From the NCBI GenBank assembly GCA_014529385.2, contig CM043966.1:99334087-99398086 (forward strand): DNA of 64,000 nt. Reading direction: 5' to 3'. The notes under the pieces were generated by a model. The model ran no database searches. It was not told the origin of the DNA and saw only the letters and a list, made by a program, of their open reading frames with translations. The translations under genes were made by a program, and so were the position numbers. Each line of letters starts with the position of its first letter. Position 1 is the stretch's first letter. Below are positions 22,035 through 33,463 of the stretch, one piece after another. The DNA comes from Adiantum capillus-veneris. Lineage: Eukaryota > Streptophyta > Polypodiopsida > Polypodiales > Pteridaceae.

Positions 22035-25000
22035 ATGAGTAGCGACGAGGATGTGGGACCGTCCAACCGAAACACCTATCTCTCAACGAGGGTCTTATGT
22101 CCTTGTAATCAATGCAAGCATGCTGTGCGACGGACAAGACGTGTTTCTTTGCAGCACGTTCGCGAATTTGGCGAGTTCGATCCATCTATTATAGATCGAG
22201 TTGTTGCCAATTATAACTCGTCGGACTCTGACGCTGGCCAACAAGCAGCAATCTTGCAACCCAATAGACGTATTCGCAGGCGCTTTGGTCAAGCAGCATA
22301 TGTGAGGCCACAAGATGTAGCCTCTGACAGCTCGGGGGATGATCATGCAGAGCACATTCCCAACGAGGCAATGTTTGAGCCCGAGATTGATGAAATGATC
22401 GAGACGATCATGGATTCAGAAAGGCTTATCTATGATGATATGAAAAGTGAAGCCGATACATCATTGTATAATGGAGCACGTATGTCTAGATTGAAAGCAC
22501 TCCTGGTTCTTCTCAACATGCAGGCAAAGTTTGGATGGAGTGACACTAGCGTCACAACGCTTTTCAGGTGATCTATTACAATTAGTTTACTTTAATAGAA
22601 CTCTAAATGTATAATGATCTGATAGATTTTTACACGACTGTATCATATTTTTATGTTGTGTAGATTGCTGAAAGAGCACATTCTACCAGCTGACAATGTG
22701 ATGCCAGATTCCCGAGATGAAGCAAGAAAGATTTTGCGAAACTTGGGGATGGATTACAATTCTATCCACGCTTGTCCTAATGACTGCATTCTTTTCAGAG
22801 GGGAATACACAGACATGGAGAAGTGTCCGAAATGTGATTCCGAAAGATATCGAGTAGATCTCCACGGGACAAAAATTCCACAAAAGGTTTTGCGACATTT
22901 TCCTTTGCTTCCTCGCATCAAGCATTTCTTCGAATGTAAGTCCATGGCCGCCCTAGCATCATGGCATGAGGAGAATAAATCTTCGGATGGTGTGCTACGA
23001 ATTCCTGCAGATTGCGCAGCCTGGAAACATATAGATGGAACATGGTCGGATTTTGCCAGGGAAGCTCGAAATTTGCGCTTAGGCCTGGCTATGGATGGCG
23101 TAAATCCATTTGGTCAAAGATCAACATCTTACAGTGTATGGCCCGTTGTCATCGTCAACTACAACATTCCCCCGTGGTTGACTACGAAGAAGGGGCACCT
23201 ATGGCTAAGCTTGATTGTGCCAGGGCGATATAAAGTGGGGAATATGGATGTGTATCTTCGTCCACTATTGGAAGAGCTACAACAATTGTGGATTGGCATA
23301 GAGGTGGTGGATATGATCCGACACACAGGACGACGGAATGCTTTGATCAGAGGTATTCTAATGTGGACCATGCATGACTATCCCGGGCTAACAGAATGCT
23401 CAGGTGATCTATTGACACTCCTCTCTCAGACACTATAAATCTTGTTTTTCCCCATAGTTGATCTATTATCATGTGTATACATGCAGGGCTTCAAACAAGC
23501 GGATACAGAGCATGTGTCACATGTGGACCTAGACTGAATGCACGTAGGGCACCCTCACTGAAGAAGCAAATCTACGAAGGTCATCAAGCGTATCTTCCGG
23601 AGAATCATGTGTTACGCGACGGCTTTTTGGGAAGAGAGCCACCAAGGATGTCTGCACAAGCATGGTTAGAGCAGAAGGAGATGTGCGATGACGGATTGCC
23701 TCCAGGGATGAAGAGACTATCTCTATGGTACGAGTTACCATACTGGCCCCGACTCGTGATCAATCACTTGCTCGATCCAATGCACATATTCAAGAATGTG
23801 GGTAATCTACTATGGGACCATTTGACCGGCAAGAAAGATACTTTGGGAGCCAGAGTTGACCTTAGAAATGTGGATCGTATGGAGCAACATTGGCCGCAAA
23901 CAGCGTCTGATGGATCGATAAAACTTCCTAAAGAACCATGGATTTTCACAGGAGCCCAAGAACGCAAAGTAAAAGAGGCCATTCGATCTTTGCGGACCCC
24001 CACTGGCGTAATGCACTCGCTCCGAACGTGTTTTACTAAAGAAGGAAAGCTTACCGGTTTGAAGTCACACGATTGGCATAAAATGTGTCAGGTACGTTCA
24101 TAGTGGACTTTAATATCATTGCATAAAATGTGGACTTTAATATCATTGCTGCACATACTTTACAGTTTATTTTACCGGTTTCCATTGAGGGATGTTTGTC
24201 TCTCGACATCCGTAACACAATCTACAAACTTGCAAAGCTGGTGCAATGGATCTCACAAAAGGAGATCGACGTAGACTCCATACCATTCGCCAAACTAAAT
24301 GCTGCGGAGCTTGTGTGCATGTTTGAGAAACATTTTCCTACTACAATACTAACCATTCAGGTGCATCTTCTTATTCACATAGTTGATGAGGTGGAAATAG
24401 CTGGCACAGTTCATTCCAGATGGATGTTCTTCTTAGAGCGTTTCATGAAAACGCTTAAGGGATATGTGCGTCAAAAGGCACGTCCGGAGGGTAGCATGGC
24501 AGAAGGTTGGTTGGTATCAGAGTCCCTAGTGTACATTGGAGAGTGGCTAGACGGATTTGATAAATCCCGGGACACGCTATGGCGAACCATAGATGATGAG
24601 CGCATATCTGGGATTGTCATGTGCAATCTCGGTGTTGAGAAGAAGATGACGGAAGATCTAGAGGCTAAAATCAACCGATTTTGCATGCTTCACAATCCAG
24701 TGATGCAAAAGTGGATTTCACAATATGAGGATGCAAAGCAAGTGCGACAAAGGGCACGAATCGAGTGGAGACGGGGAAGACGACCACCGATGCACTATCC
24801 AGCGGTTCTGGAGAGCCTACCAACCTTCATGAGCTTAATATGGTTGCACAACCAATTGAAAAGCGCACAACAATGCGGTGACGAAGTGACTGAAGAAGAG
24901 TGGGAGTACTCTCGGGGTTGCGCGACCAAGGTAAGTTTGCAATGTACGACTAGCAAGTGACTTTATTTATAAACGTTTGAACGGCCACTCATAATCTTTG

Positions 25001-25763
25001 TTCGTTGTAGTATAAGTCATACACAGCAGCATGGTGTAAAGGTCGACATTTTAGGGTGGAACGAATCGACAAAAAGCGTTTTACTCAAGATTGTGGAATC
25101 ATGGCAAAATTTGAACAGTCTAGTCGACGACGTTCCTCTGATGCAGATCCCGTGGTGGCGGAACTCACTTACTTCGGCACGCTGCAAGAGATTTTGAGGA
25201 TCGATTACAGAGGATTTTTTGTCAACTTGTTCGACGTGCAATGGTTCAAGATAATCATGGAGGGTCGAAACGCTACTGTGCGTAGAGGAGAGTCTGGTTT
25301 TCTTGAGGTGGATTCTACTAAGAAATGGACTGACCTAAGAGACACTTTCGTACTACCCGAGCATTGTGAACAAGTAAGTATATAAATAGTTAACATCCCC
25401 CTTTTACAAGTTATGTGCTTGAAAGCTCTCATGTAAGTTATGTGGCTCTGGCAGGTAGTATTTCATCCTACAAAGTCTACATCAAACTGGTGGTACGTCA
25501 TAGAGGTAGCCCCTCGTAGTGCAAGGACGTATGAAGGCTACCATGTGCCAATCACAACGACATCAATGGAGGAGATCAGAGAAGATGCTCAATCAGAAGC
25601 CGCTGCGGTGGTGCCAGACGAGCATCAAGATGCTACTACTCTATATGGGGTGCATGCAGAGGAGCTACAAAATGAAACAGAGGATATGTGTTTAAACGGA
25701 GAGCTCTATATAGATATAGGAAGTTATGCTGAGTTATGCGAGGATGAGAGAGAGATCTCTTAA
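22035..25763 (+). CDS. TNP2-type transposase of the CACTA element, six exons
   Basis: Exons are 22035-22567, 22664-23403, 23487-24091, 24166-24930, 25011-25373 and 25455-25763. Every intron starts GT and ends AG, and phases agree. The exons sum to 3315 nt, 1104 residues plus a TAA stop, with no internal stop. An N-terminal C-P-C-x2-C motif (residues 22-27) recalls the transposase-associated domain. A cysteine cluster in exon 2 (ACPNDC, then CPKC) precedes the Transposase_21 core, with DGVNPFG near residue 321 and HDYPG near 416. Exon 4 holds a DUF4218-like block (HLLIHIVDEVEIAG near 693), and exons 5-6 a DUF4216-like end. It would cut and rejoin the element at its CACTA ends. The exons are inferred from splice signals and frame, not from transcripts. 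Confidence 0.93.
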
Positions 25764-26035
25764 AGCCACAAATATTGTATTTGAACAATTTTGCTCCGTG
25801 CTGTAAAAGCTCTAGCTCTCTAAGTAGCTTCCATGGTGTGTAACGCTCTTTTCTACTCGCGCTCACATCTTTTGATTGAAAATTCTGAGTTTTCGACTTG
25901 CCTCTTCTATCACTCGATTCATTGCGTCATTGTATTTATATGCGTCATTACGTCATTGTATTTAATGGTCTTTGCGTCATTGTCTACTCTATTCATTCAA
26001 TATTAAGTTTAAATATTCGTGTGTTTAATGCAGGT

Positions 26036-27348
26036 ATGGATGATGAGGAGTTTCTTTCTTCTTTGTCACCGCAGCAGAGACAGTGGTACATGGAGCGTCA
26101 TTGCTCTGGCGCATCATCGCGTGTTCCTACACCATCCGCATCTCCCTCTCTTTCGGAGCATTCGGCGCGCTCCGAAGCTTCGGCGTCGACGAGACGAGCG
26201 TCACACTCGTCTAGACACCGGCGCTCTAGTGGTGGCGGTGGCGGTTGTTGTGGGGATTCCGCCACCGATGCCTCCACACCGCCTCGTGTTCGACGAGGCT
26301 CTTTACCCTCCCCTTCTTTGCCCGCCCCCACACCAGCCACAGCATCGCGTCTACGCCAGGTTTTGCACGGCTGACTGTTCCTAGAATCTACACACCTCTA
26401 CCTACTCCGCCAGGAGCCACCCCACTCGACACTCCTCGCTTCGGCGCCCAGACGCCGATGGAGACACCTGACGTCCGTACCCCCATCGACACGCCGCTAG
26501 AGACCCCTGCCGGGACACCCAGGTTCACGCGTCACCGGCCAGAGGGCTTGCCTTACTCCGTCGACATCAGCGGCGGCATCATCATGGATGATGATGGCAA
26601 GAAGGTGATCTCGCGCATGCGTGGTCTTTGCTCTCAGCTGTTTAGACACTATATACTAAACAAATGGAGTGAAGTACCAAGTGATTTAAAAAACAGAGTC
26701 ATCAGCATACTTCATGATGAGTTTCCCGTTCCAACACGGGATCAGCGCTTCAATGAAGACCTGATGAAGATTCGAATGCGCGAATACTGCAAACACAAGC
26801 GTTCCGAAGTGCAAAAAGCAATCAAGAATGGGTGGAATAGGCCAGATTGGCTGGCCAAAGAAGATTGGAAGAATGCGAAGAAAGCAGCGCGCGAGAATCC
26901 CGACAAGTGGAAGCAACAAAAGGATGCAGCCAGAGCGCGAGTAGAGGCAGGGAGCTCGCACCACTTGGGGAGCGGTGGATGGGCATCATTTGAGGCCGAT
27001 TTTGTAAGTCTTTTCACATTGCTCTTTATGCATGTTCGATAGTTTAGGGTTTATGAGTTTTTTAGTTCTAACATAATGAAATCTTTGTATGTTTTGACAG
27101 TGGTCGATGACAGGACGTGATCCCACACCGTACGAGCGCGAGTACGCAGGCAGGAAGGGCTTAAACGCCCTGATGGACATTCTCAGTTCTCGCGGCGGCA
27201 TGGTTAGTATTAGGGTTTACTCTTTTTTATTTTTTGTATTGTTTTATAAATGTCGTTATATGTTTATATTTACTGAAAACTGTCTTATTGTCTTTTTTTG
27301 CAGAATCCGACAGATACGCCGCTTGGACGCGATGAGACGTCTGATTAG
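26036..27348 (+). CDS. second CACTA gene, Transposase_24-type accessory protein, with a frame change
   Basis: The ATG at 26036 opens a Ser- and Pro-rich N-terminus. At about 26330-26370 the coding sequence changes frame, by a small indel or an intron I could not place. It continues to 27003 through a Thr-Pro-rich stretch and a basic helical region. Introns 27004-27100 and 27204-27303 (approximate at the second donor, GTTAGT at 27203) lead to a last exon ending TAG 27346-27348. The block ending HHLGSGG resembles the conserved end of the Transposase_24 (Ptta/En/Spm) family. By analogy with TNPA it may bind the subterminal repeats. It follows the transposase gene by about 270 bp on the same strand. 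Confidence 0.7.
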
Positions 27349-27711
27349 ACGACGTCAGTTTAGCCGTAGCTAGATAGCATTAGTTTAGGGTTTCTCATAG
27401 CTTATGTATCATGAGACGGATTTTATACGTCTTTTTGAACCATGTATATTATTACATTTGTCACCGCAATTCCTTTTGCCAATCAATTCTTTATGCCTAT
27501 GATGTTGTACAATTGTCATTATTACATTTGCCAATCAATTCAGTTTGTCTATGATGTGTACAATTGTCAATTTTGCAAACAATGCGTCTTGTGGGTGACT
27601 ATTTTGGGTCTATTATTTACCTTTGCACTTTTTTTAAAAAGTGAATCAAGTACAATATGGTTGATGGGTGGCAGGGCATTCAATGCCCTGCCACCAAAAA
27701 AATATTCTCTC

Positions 27712-27935
27712 AGGCGTCGCTATTTATGGCTCTGTAGCGTCGCTATATGCGTCGCTATACTCTTCTGTGAGAGCGTCGCTATCTGCGTCGCTATAGGCGT
27801 CGCTATGAGCGTCGCTATATAGCGACGCCTATAGCGACGCAGATAGCGACGCTCTCGTAGCAACGCTTTTAGCGACGGTTATAGCGACGCCGGGGGTTAT
27901 AAAAACCCAGTGTATTTCCGTCGCTAAGAGCGTCA
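27712..27935 (+). repeat. right subterminal repeat array of CACTA element
   Basis: More than a dozen GCGTCGCTAT or ATAGCGACGC words occur in both orientations. Those before about 27820 are mostly GCGTCGCTAT and those after mostly the inverse, so the block can fold into a large hairpin. The same word fills the left end. No gene is seen from 27349 to 27711. Confidence 0.88.
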
Positions 27936-27948
27936 CAAGAGCACACAA

Positions 27949-27960
27949 CCTCTTGTAGTG
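27949..27960 (-). repeat. right terminal inverted repeat of CACTA element
   Basis: CCTCTTGTAGTG, the exact inverse of the left end, followed by the CTA target duplication. Confidence 0.95.
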
Positions 27961-28361
27961 CTATAGGGACAACCTTGTCTCTGCCGGAGGCGAGATCACC
28001 TCGGCACGCATGGCTGACCTCTTACTATTCAAGCTTCCCGCACGCTTTGATCCCTACTTTTAGAGCTTGCTCACATTTAGACGTACTTATTTTCCCACAT
28101 GCGACGAGATTCTCCCTTCCCTTAGACAGATTGAGGGGCACTCCGCATTCAGAGCTGGAGGTGTTGTTGATGCTGTAGGAGCTTTAGTCTATCAAGGAGG
28201 CAACAAGAAAGGCAAAGGTAAGAAGAAGAAGAAAAACAAGGACATCGACTGTTACTATTGCCACAAGAAAGGGCACAAGGAATCAGAATGCGGAAAGAAG
28301 AAGCGAGAAGAGGCCAACAAGGAGAAATACACAGCCTCGACTGCAATTACAGCCTCTCATG
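27961..28361 (+). pseudogene. copia gag fragment H, right part with zinc knuckle
   Basis: After the CACTA element the gag frame resumes: DNLVSAGGEITSARMADLLL, a TAG at 28061, then a CCHC zinc knuckle (CYYCHKKGHKESEC near 28251-28292) with a Lys-rich lead. It is then cut at 28361 by LTR E. Ty1/copia gag is the clear identity. One old gag thus hosts two separate insertions. Confidence 0.8.
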
Positions 28362-29296
28362 TGTCACGTGACACATCCAACCCTATGTGTCCGTGGACAA
28401 GCTACAACATAACAGGGTTCAGTCAGTCCAGTCAGTTTAGATTAACAGTGATCTCGCACTTTTGTGAGTCTATTTGCAGACCGTGCATGCCCAGTCACTG
28501 AGTATAGATGCATATCCTTTGGTTACACACAACATGATCATCAGTATTCCCTTCAGAATCCATCAGATTCAATCAGGGAAATTTTCAAATGCATTTAGCC
28601 TATTTTTCCTATTTTTGGTATTTTCACTTATTATTTTTAACTGACTTTCCAACAAAAGTAGGTAGGGCAATTTTGCTAAGTTAATATATAAGCAAACCTA
28701 CAAGATGGTAGCGTTTTTCAGCCATGAAAACGCAGCCTAAGCCCTGCAGCATGACATCGTTTTCAGCCCTCGACATCAGCCATAAAAACGCAAATCTTCA
28801 GCATTCAAAAGCGCAGATAAAAACACAATAGATTCAGCCTAATTGGTTGCAGAAGAACCCCCATTTTCAGCCCATGAAAACGCAGCCAAAACAGTCATTG
28901 TCAGCCACCGAAACAGTCTTGAAATTCAGTAGTTAGAAGACCACAGATTTCATCCCTAAAGTCATCGTCGTCATCACCGTCATCGTCATCGGCATAGTCC
29001 AAGTTGCATCAGTCCATTGCATTCGCATTGTACCACTTTGTGCAATCAAAAGTAGACCACTCTCGCCGACGAGAGTGGGGCCTTCGGAGGAGGGTTTTAC
29101 AACGTCTCTCGTCTCTCTCTATCTCTCAGTCTCATACAGTTGCACACACATTGTCCATTCACTTTGTTCGTGATCATAGTACTTTCCATTAAGAACGGAA
29201 GGCTCTCCCTTCCATAAGAACTAAAAGGAAGCTTGAGCACAGTTCAGAGCACTCATCTTGAGCAAAGCGCAAACAATCATTCCGCTGCACCTAACA
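28362..29296 (+). repeat. LTR E, copy 2 (5' LTR, complete, 935 bp)
   Basis: It begins TGTCACGTGACACATCC and ends CCTAACA, one base before a perfect primer-binding site. Family members occur at 13645-14012 and 36262-37268 on minus. The internal part repeats the motif TGAAAACGCAG and related words. Confidence 0.88.
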
Positions 29297-29297
29297 T

Positions 29298-29309
29298 TGG
29301 TATCAGAGC
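29298..29309 (+). other. primer-binding site, element E
   Basis: TGGTATCAGAGC, a perfect initiator-Met tRNA type site, one base after the LTR. Confidence 0.9.
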
Positions 29310-29750
29310 TTCGGCAGTGTTCTGTATCACTCAAGGAAAGAACTACAAGAACCACAAGAAAGTCTTTTGCTTGTTGAGATCGCACGAACCCAAGTTTACT
29401 TGGGCGTGTCGATTCCTAATCCTATTTTGTTGAAGAGTGACAGGAATTCCAAGAAAGAAGGGCTTGTCCTGCCTCCCCTTGTGTCTCTTTTCACTCATTG
29501 AGAGCGGACCGTGCACTTAGCGGCCGGCCAATCGACGTGAGGTGGAAAAAAGCAACCTTGGTGTGAGCGCAAGGCCGCCAAGGGGTGCGCCCGCGGAAAA
29601 GAGTAGAACTCGGGTAAAGAGAATATCCTTCTCCAACGCGATTTGCAAGCCAAAGAAAACCTCAAGATCTTTAAGAAGCCGAAAACCCAAGAACCAAGAC
29701 CCTCAAGAACCCAAGTTCCTCGCGAACTTAAGAACCAAAGATCATATTGC

Positions 29751-31730
29751 ATGGTCGTCACCCAAAGCGGAATGGATACTTCGCATATAGGTGATGAGCA
29801 TGAGAGAGGCGGCGAAGATTTTTCCCCACCAGGAGACTTTTTCGACCCTCCCCCTTCGCCATCTACGCCACGAGTTGTACTAACTCCTATGGAGATGATG
29901 GTCAAGTCGATGTTGGACATGATGGCACAACAACAAGAAACGAATGGAGTTGCATTGGCACAACTCGCAAGCAAAGCAGAACAACAAGAAGCTAGGGACT
30001 GTGAGCGCGACGAAAGAATTGCAGGACTTGCCACAGAACAAGCAGCTAAGGATTGTGAACAAGCAGCTAAGGACCGTGAGCAAGCAGCCAAGGACTGCGA
30101 GCGCGACGAAAGAAACGCCAGACTTACCGCATAACAAGAAGACAAGCGCCTTGCTTTCGAACGCGAGCGCGACGCAAGAAAAGAGAAAGGAGGAAGCGGC
30201 AACACGAAGCGCGGCCTTGGAGGCCGAGCGTGAAGCTCAAAGGGAGCTATGCACTCAAGAATTTATTTTCCAAGTGCTAGCCTCGAAGACTGAACTACCC
30301 AAAGATCGTGGGAGTTCCCCAAGTGGTGCAAGCCACGATGCGGATTCCAACAACCTAATCACCGAAAAGTTGACCTTCAGTAAGTCTGATGGTAAGATGG
30401 ATGCTACAGTTATTCATTCTTGGTTGCATCAATTTAATGCTTATTTTGCGACAACTAAGAAAACAAGAAATAGCAAAGTTTTGACGGCAGCTATGTACCT
30501 TGCCGGTGATGCCATCAATTGGTACCTAGCATGGCACGAGGCATAGCTAGCCGCGCACCTAGAGGAAGCCGACGAATTCACGCCCCTCTCTTTTAGTTGG
30601 GCTGATTTCCAAGACAAGCTCAAGGCGCGGTTTATGCCACCTCAATACCTCGCACAATTGAAAGAGGATTGGCGCAATCTCAAGCAACATGGTATGCCAG
30701 TCATGTCTTTTTCTAACCGTGTTTTGCAGCCATGCACTCAATTACGCAAATCGGATGATGAGCGCAAAGAGGCTTTTCTCTTTGGGTTAGACGAATATAT
30801 CAAGTTTGATGTCGAAGTCTTTGACCCCGCGGATCTCAACAAGGCGGTAGCAATCGCTCTCTCCCAAGAGATGAAGCACAACAAGGGCAAGCCTAAGGAG
30901 AACAAGACTTCCACAAGTACCTCGCAGACTTCTCAGAACGGTGAGAACGGTAAGAATGGTAAGAATGATAACTCTTCTAACCAATCTTCCAACAGTCTCT
31001 CATCAAAGAATTCTTCCAATGAATCTAAGGGTAAGGCTAACACAATTGCTAAACCTAAGCTTACTCCAGATGAAAAGGTAGCACAAGGAATTGTAGGAGG
31101 ATACATCACGTTGGAAGAACAAAGCACTTATTCTAAGGAAGGTCGTTGTTTTCATTGTCACATTAAGAGTCACATAAAAAGAACATGTCCTAAACTTGAA
31201 TCGAATGAATCTAAAGAACCCACAGCACCCACTTCCTTTGTCAAAGCAATGGATGATAACACGACAGTGCCCCAAGTTTCTCAGGACCTTCCCATTGATG
31301 ATTCTCTCATTAAATGTTATGGTCGTACGTCCGGGCACCGTTTTGTCATATTGTTTGACCTAGGTAGTATGCATGATGTGATTAGCCTCTCTTGTTAAGA
31401 GAGTCCTCCTCGAAGTTAGTTCGAGATCTCCTATCGAGGTCTCTGGCTTTCGTCTCGGTATGGACGCTCTCATCACAGAGGAGTGCCTTGATGTGTTGTT
31501 TGCAATTCAACAGATTGCCTTCACTAGAAGATTTGTTGTTTCTCCTCTCTCAGGATGTGATGATTTTGGGCATTCGATGGTTTCGTGATAATGACGCTCT
31601 CATGGATTTTCTGACTAACACTATAACTCTCAATGCCAAAAGTGATTCTCCTATTGTCATTCATGGAGAGGACATTGCTCATTCTCCATCTCTCATTGCT
31701 AATATGCAAGACAAGATTGAAAGGATTTAG
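29751..31730 (+). pseudogene. gag and protease remnant of element E
   Basis: From the ATG at 29751 the first 145 codons include a repeated charged helix (QAAKDCE, QAAKDRE, CERDER), suggesting a coiled coil. A frame change near 30135-30185 follows a TAA at 30133. The capsid region (30361-30870; INWYLAW, FMPPQYLAQLKEDW) contains TAG 30544. A CCHC zinc knuckle, CFHCHIKSHIKRTC, lies near 31147. Then comes a protease with FVILFDLGSMHDVIS, where the site reads DLG in place of DSG or DTG, and later ILGIRWFRDND. The protease is split by further frame changes and TAG 31728. No reverse transcriptase follows. Confidence 0.8.
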
Positions 31731-32249
31731 GAGAAGGAGACTCTCTTAGCCTCTTTTTCTCCACAGCATGATACACAGAATTTGCATGATTATGAGAAGC
31801 ATGATGATTTGAATGACAATGATAAGCATGATGATTTGGATGCCAATGATTTGCATAATGATTTGGATGATAAAGAAAAACATGATGATTTGCATGATCA
31901 AGATGTGATTTCTCACAAGCATGATGAGTTGCATGAAGAAGATGTGATTGTTCACCAGGATGAGGTGTTAGTGGATGCTTTGTCTAGCGAAGCTAACCTT
32001 GTTGCAGATTCAATCAATCACGAAGAAGCGATCTCGGCTCTCGAGCCTAGGTCCAAAGAACCCCCTCAAGAAGAAGAGATCTTGGCTCTCGCGCCTAGGT
32101 CGAAAGAACCCTCACGGGAAGTATTATGTGTTCGCATGATTGATACGCACGGATTGTTCGAGTGTTTCATTCATGACCGTTTGTCACAAAACGGGAGCGT
32201 ACACGAGCACTTAGAAATACGAAAAAAATATAATACTTTGAAAACATGA
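31731..32249 (+). pseudogene. His-Asp repeat region downstream of protease E
   Basis: The frame continues in phase after TAG 31728. About 50 codons (31782-31960) are built from a degenerate repeat of CATGATGATTTG type, giving strings such as KHDDL, LHNDL and LHDQD. Two copies of a PRSKEP block follow. The composition is extreme in His and Asp. Its place is where reverse transcriptase should begin. Function unknown; a metal-binding role would be a guess. It stops at 32249, near the start of minus-strand LTR I. Confidence 0.5.
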
Positions 32250-32396
32250 GAGAAGGGAGAAGATCACACAGTATTGGGGACCAGAAGATGGGCTGGTCTC
32301 CCCCCCCCCCGTTAAGAGTATTCTTTATTCAGGGAGAATTCTTATACAAGCACAAGAACCCGAGGAAACCCCTCCGTTCTGTAATCTTAGACCCGA

Positions 32397-32530
32397 AGGT
32401 CGTGCTTTCCCGTAAAGGGCTTGGGCACAAGGCCGTTCCTTCCCGTAAGGGACTTAGGCGCGAAGCCGTACTTTCTCGTAAGGGACTTAGGCGTGAAGCC
32501 GTACTTCCCGTGAGGGGCTTTCCCGTAAGA
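32397..32530. repeat. tandem repeat of about 33 bp inside LTR I
   Basis: Four degenerate copies of a unit containing CCCGTAAGGGACTTAGGC and GAAGCCGTACTT. It lies downstream of the minus-strand TATA box, so it would be in the transcribed R/U5 part. Confidence 0.75.
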
Positions 32531-32740
32531 CGAGAGATTCCTACAAAACAAACCACACAAAGCAGCAATTCTCAATGCATATCAACACCTTATACCTGTC
32601 GCTCCTGGCTCGAAAAAGCGACCTCCGTACTCAGTCGTGACACGAACACTTGCAATTTTCGTCGCCAACACGTGCTCCAGAATCCCAGCGCTAGCACCTT
32701 CTGCTGCTTCCGACGTGTCCAAAAACTGGAACACTTGCTG

Positions 32741-32751
32741 CCCTTTTATAG
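32741..32751 (-). promoter_or_regulatory. TATA box of LTR I
   Basis: CTATAAAAGGG on minus closely fits the consensus. It lies about 700 bp inside the LTR start, consistent with a long U3. Confidence 0.6.
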
Positions 32752-33463
32752 GGCCCGGCACCTAGCGGGAATAGAATCGAAAAAGCAGAACCTTGGCGCT
32801 CCTGGGGAGAGGAGAGAGAGAGATCACTGATTCAGCCCCTTGCGTAGCTTTTTAGCGCTGGATTTTTTTAAAAGAAGAGCCTTGCTTTATTTTATTAATA
32901 AAAGGGCTGGTCACTTAAAAGTGACCGGCCACTTTATAAAATAAAGTGTGAACCTGTTCAAACTTTAAAAACTCACTTAGTTAGTGAAAACAATGCTACA
33001 CGAATATGGGCGTCCCCGGGTGCAGAACACGGCACAGATGCAATGCAGACACAGACTCCTCGCGGAAAAGCATCTGCCCTCCCGCGAATGTTCCTGCTTT
33101 TCGTGAAAAGCTTCATTGAACCCATCTTTATTCTTGTGCTTGATTTCTTACGCGTATTTTCTTACTCAATTCGGATTTCCTCCTTAGCCTACGGAATGCC
33201 CCCTTACTGATGCACCCGTCACCCATCATGTGACGCATCAGGGGCACTCGTAACCCGGCCCTTTCCACCGAACTTACGGAAACTCCTTCGCGATGTTTAC
33301 CATCACCCATCAAGTGACACATCAGAGTTGTCAGTTCTTGATGGTACTTCTTATAGCTATAATCTTTTAACAGCTCTTAGTGCACACAATAAAATATCCT
33401 AAAAAAGAGAGTTTAATCATTAAAAATAAGAAAACAGTCCAATTAGCAACATCCCTCTGGCTT

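Larger units (their letters stand above)
20276..27960 (+). mobile_element. CACTA (En/Spm) DNA transposon, apparently complete, 7685 bp
   Basis: The ends are CACTACAAGAGG (20276) and its exact inverse CCTCTTGTAGTG (27949-27960). Both sides are flanked by the 3-bp duplication CTA (20273-20275 and 27961-27963), the size expected for CACTA insertions. Inside each end are clustered GCGACGC repeats. It carries two genes on plus: a TNP2-type transposase (22035-25763) and a Transposase_24-type protein (26036-27348). The insertion splits a copia gag. The transposase reading frame has no stop after splicing, so this may be an autonomous or recently autonomous copy. Confidence 0.95.
32250..33451 (-). 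repeat. 3' LTR of chromovirus I, minus strand
   Basis: The upper end is fixed: on minus a purine tract GAAGCCAGAGGGA (33452-33464) precedes TGTTGCTAAT. A TATA box CTATAAAAGGG lies on minus at 32741-32751. Tandem repeats of about 33 bp lie at 32397-32530, and a C-run at 32299-32310. The lower end, near 32250, is an estimate. Confidence 0.65.

Noticed and set aside
22683-24686. Minus-strand ORFs opposite the CACTA transposase
   Set aside because: They overlap exons with clear domain content on plus and show no motif of their own; shadows.
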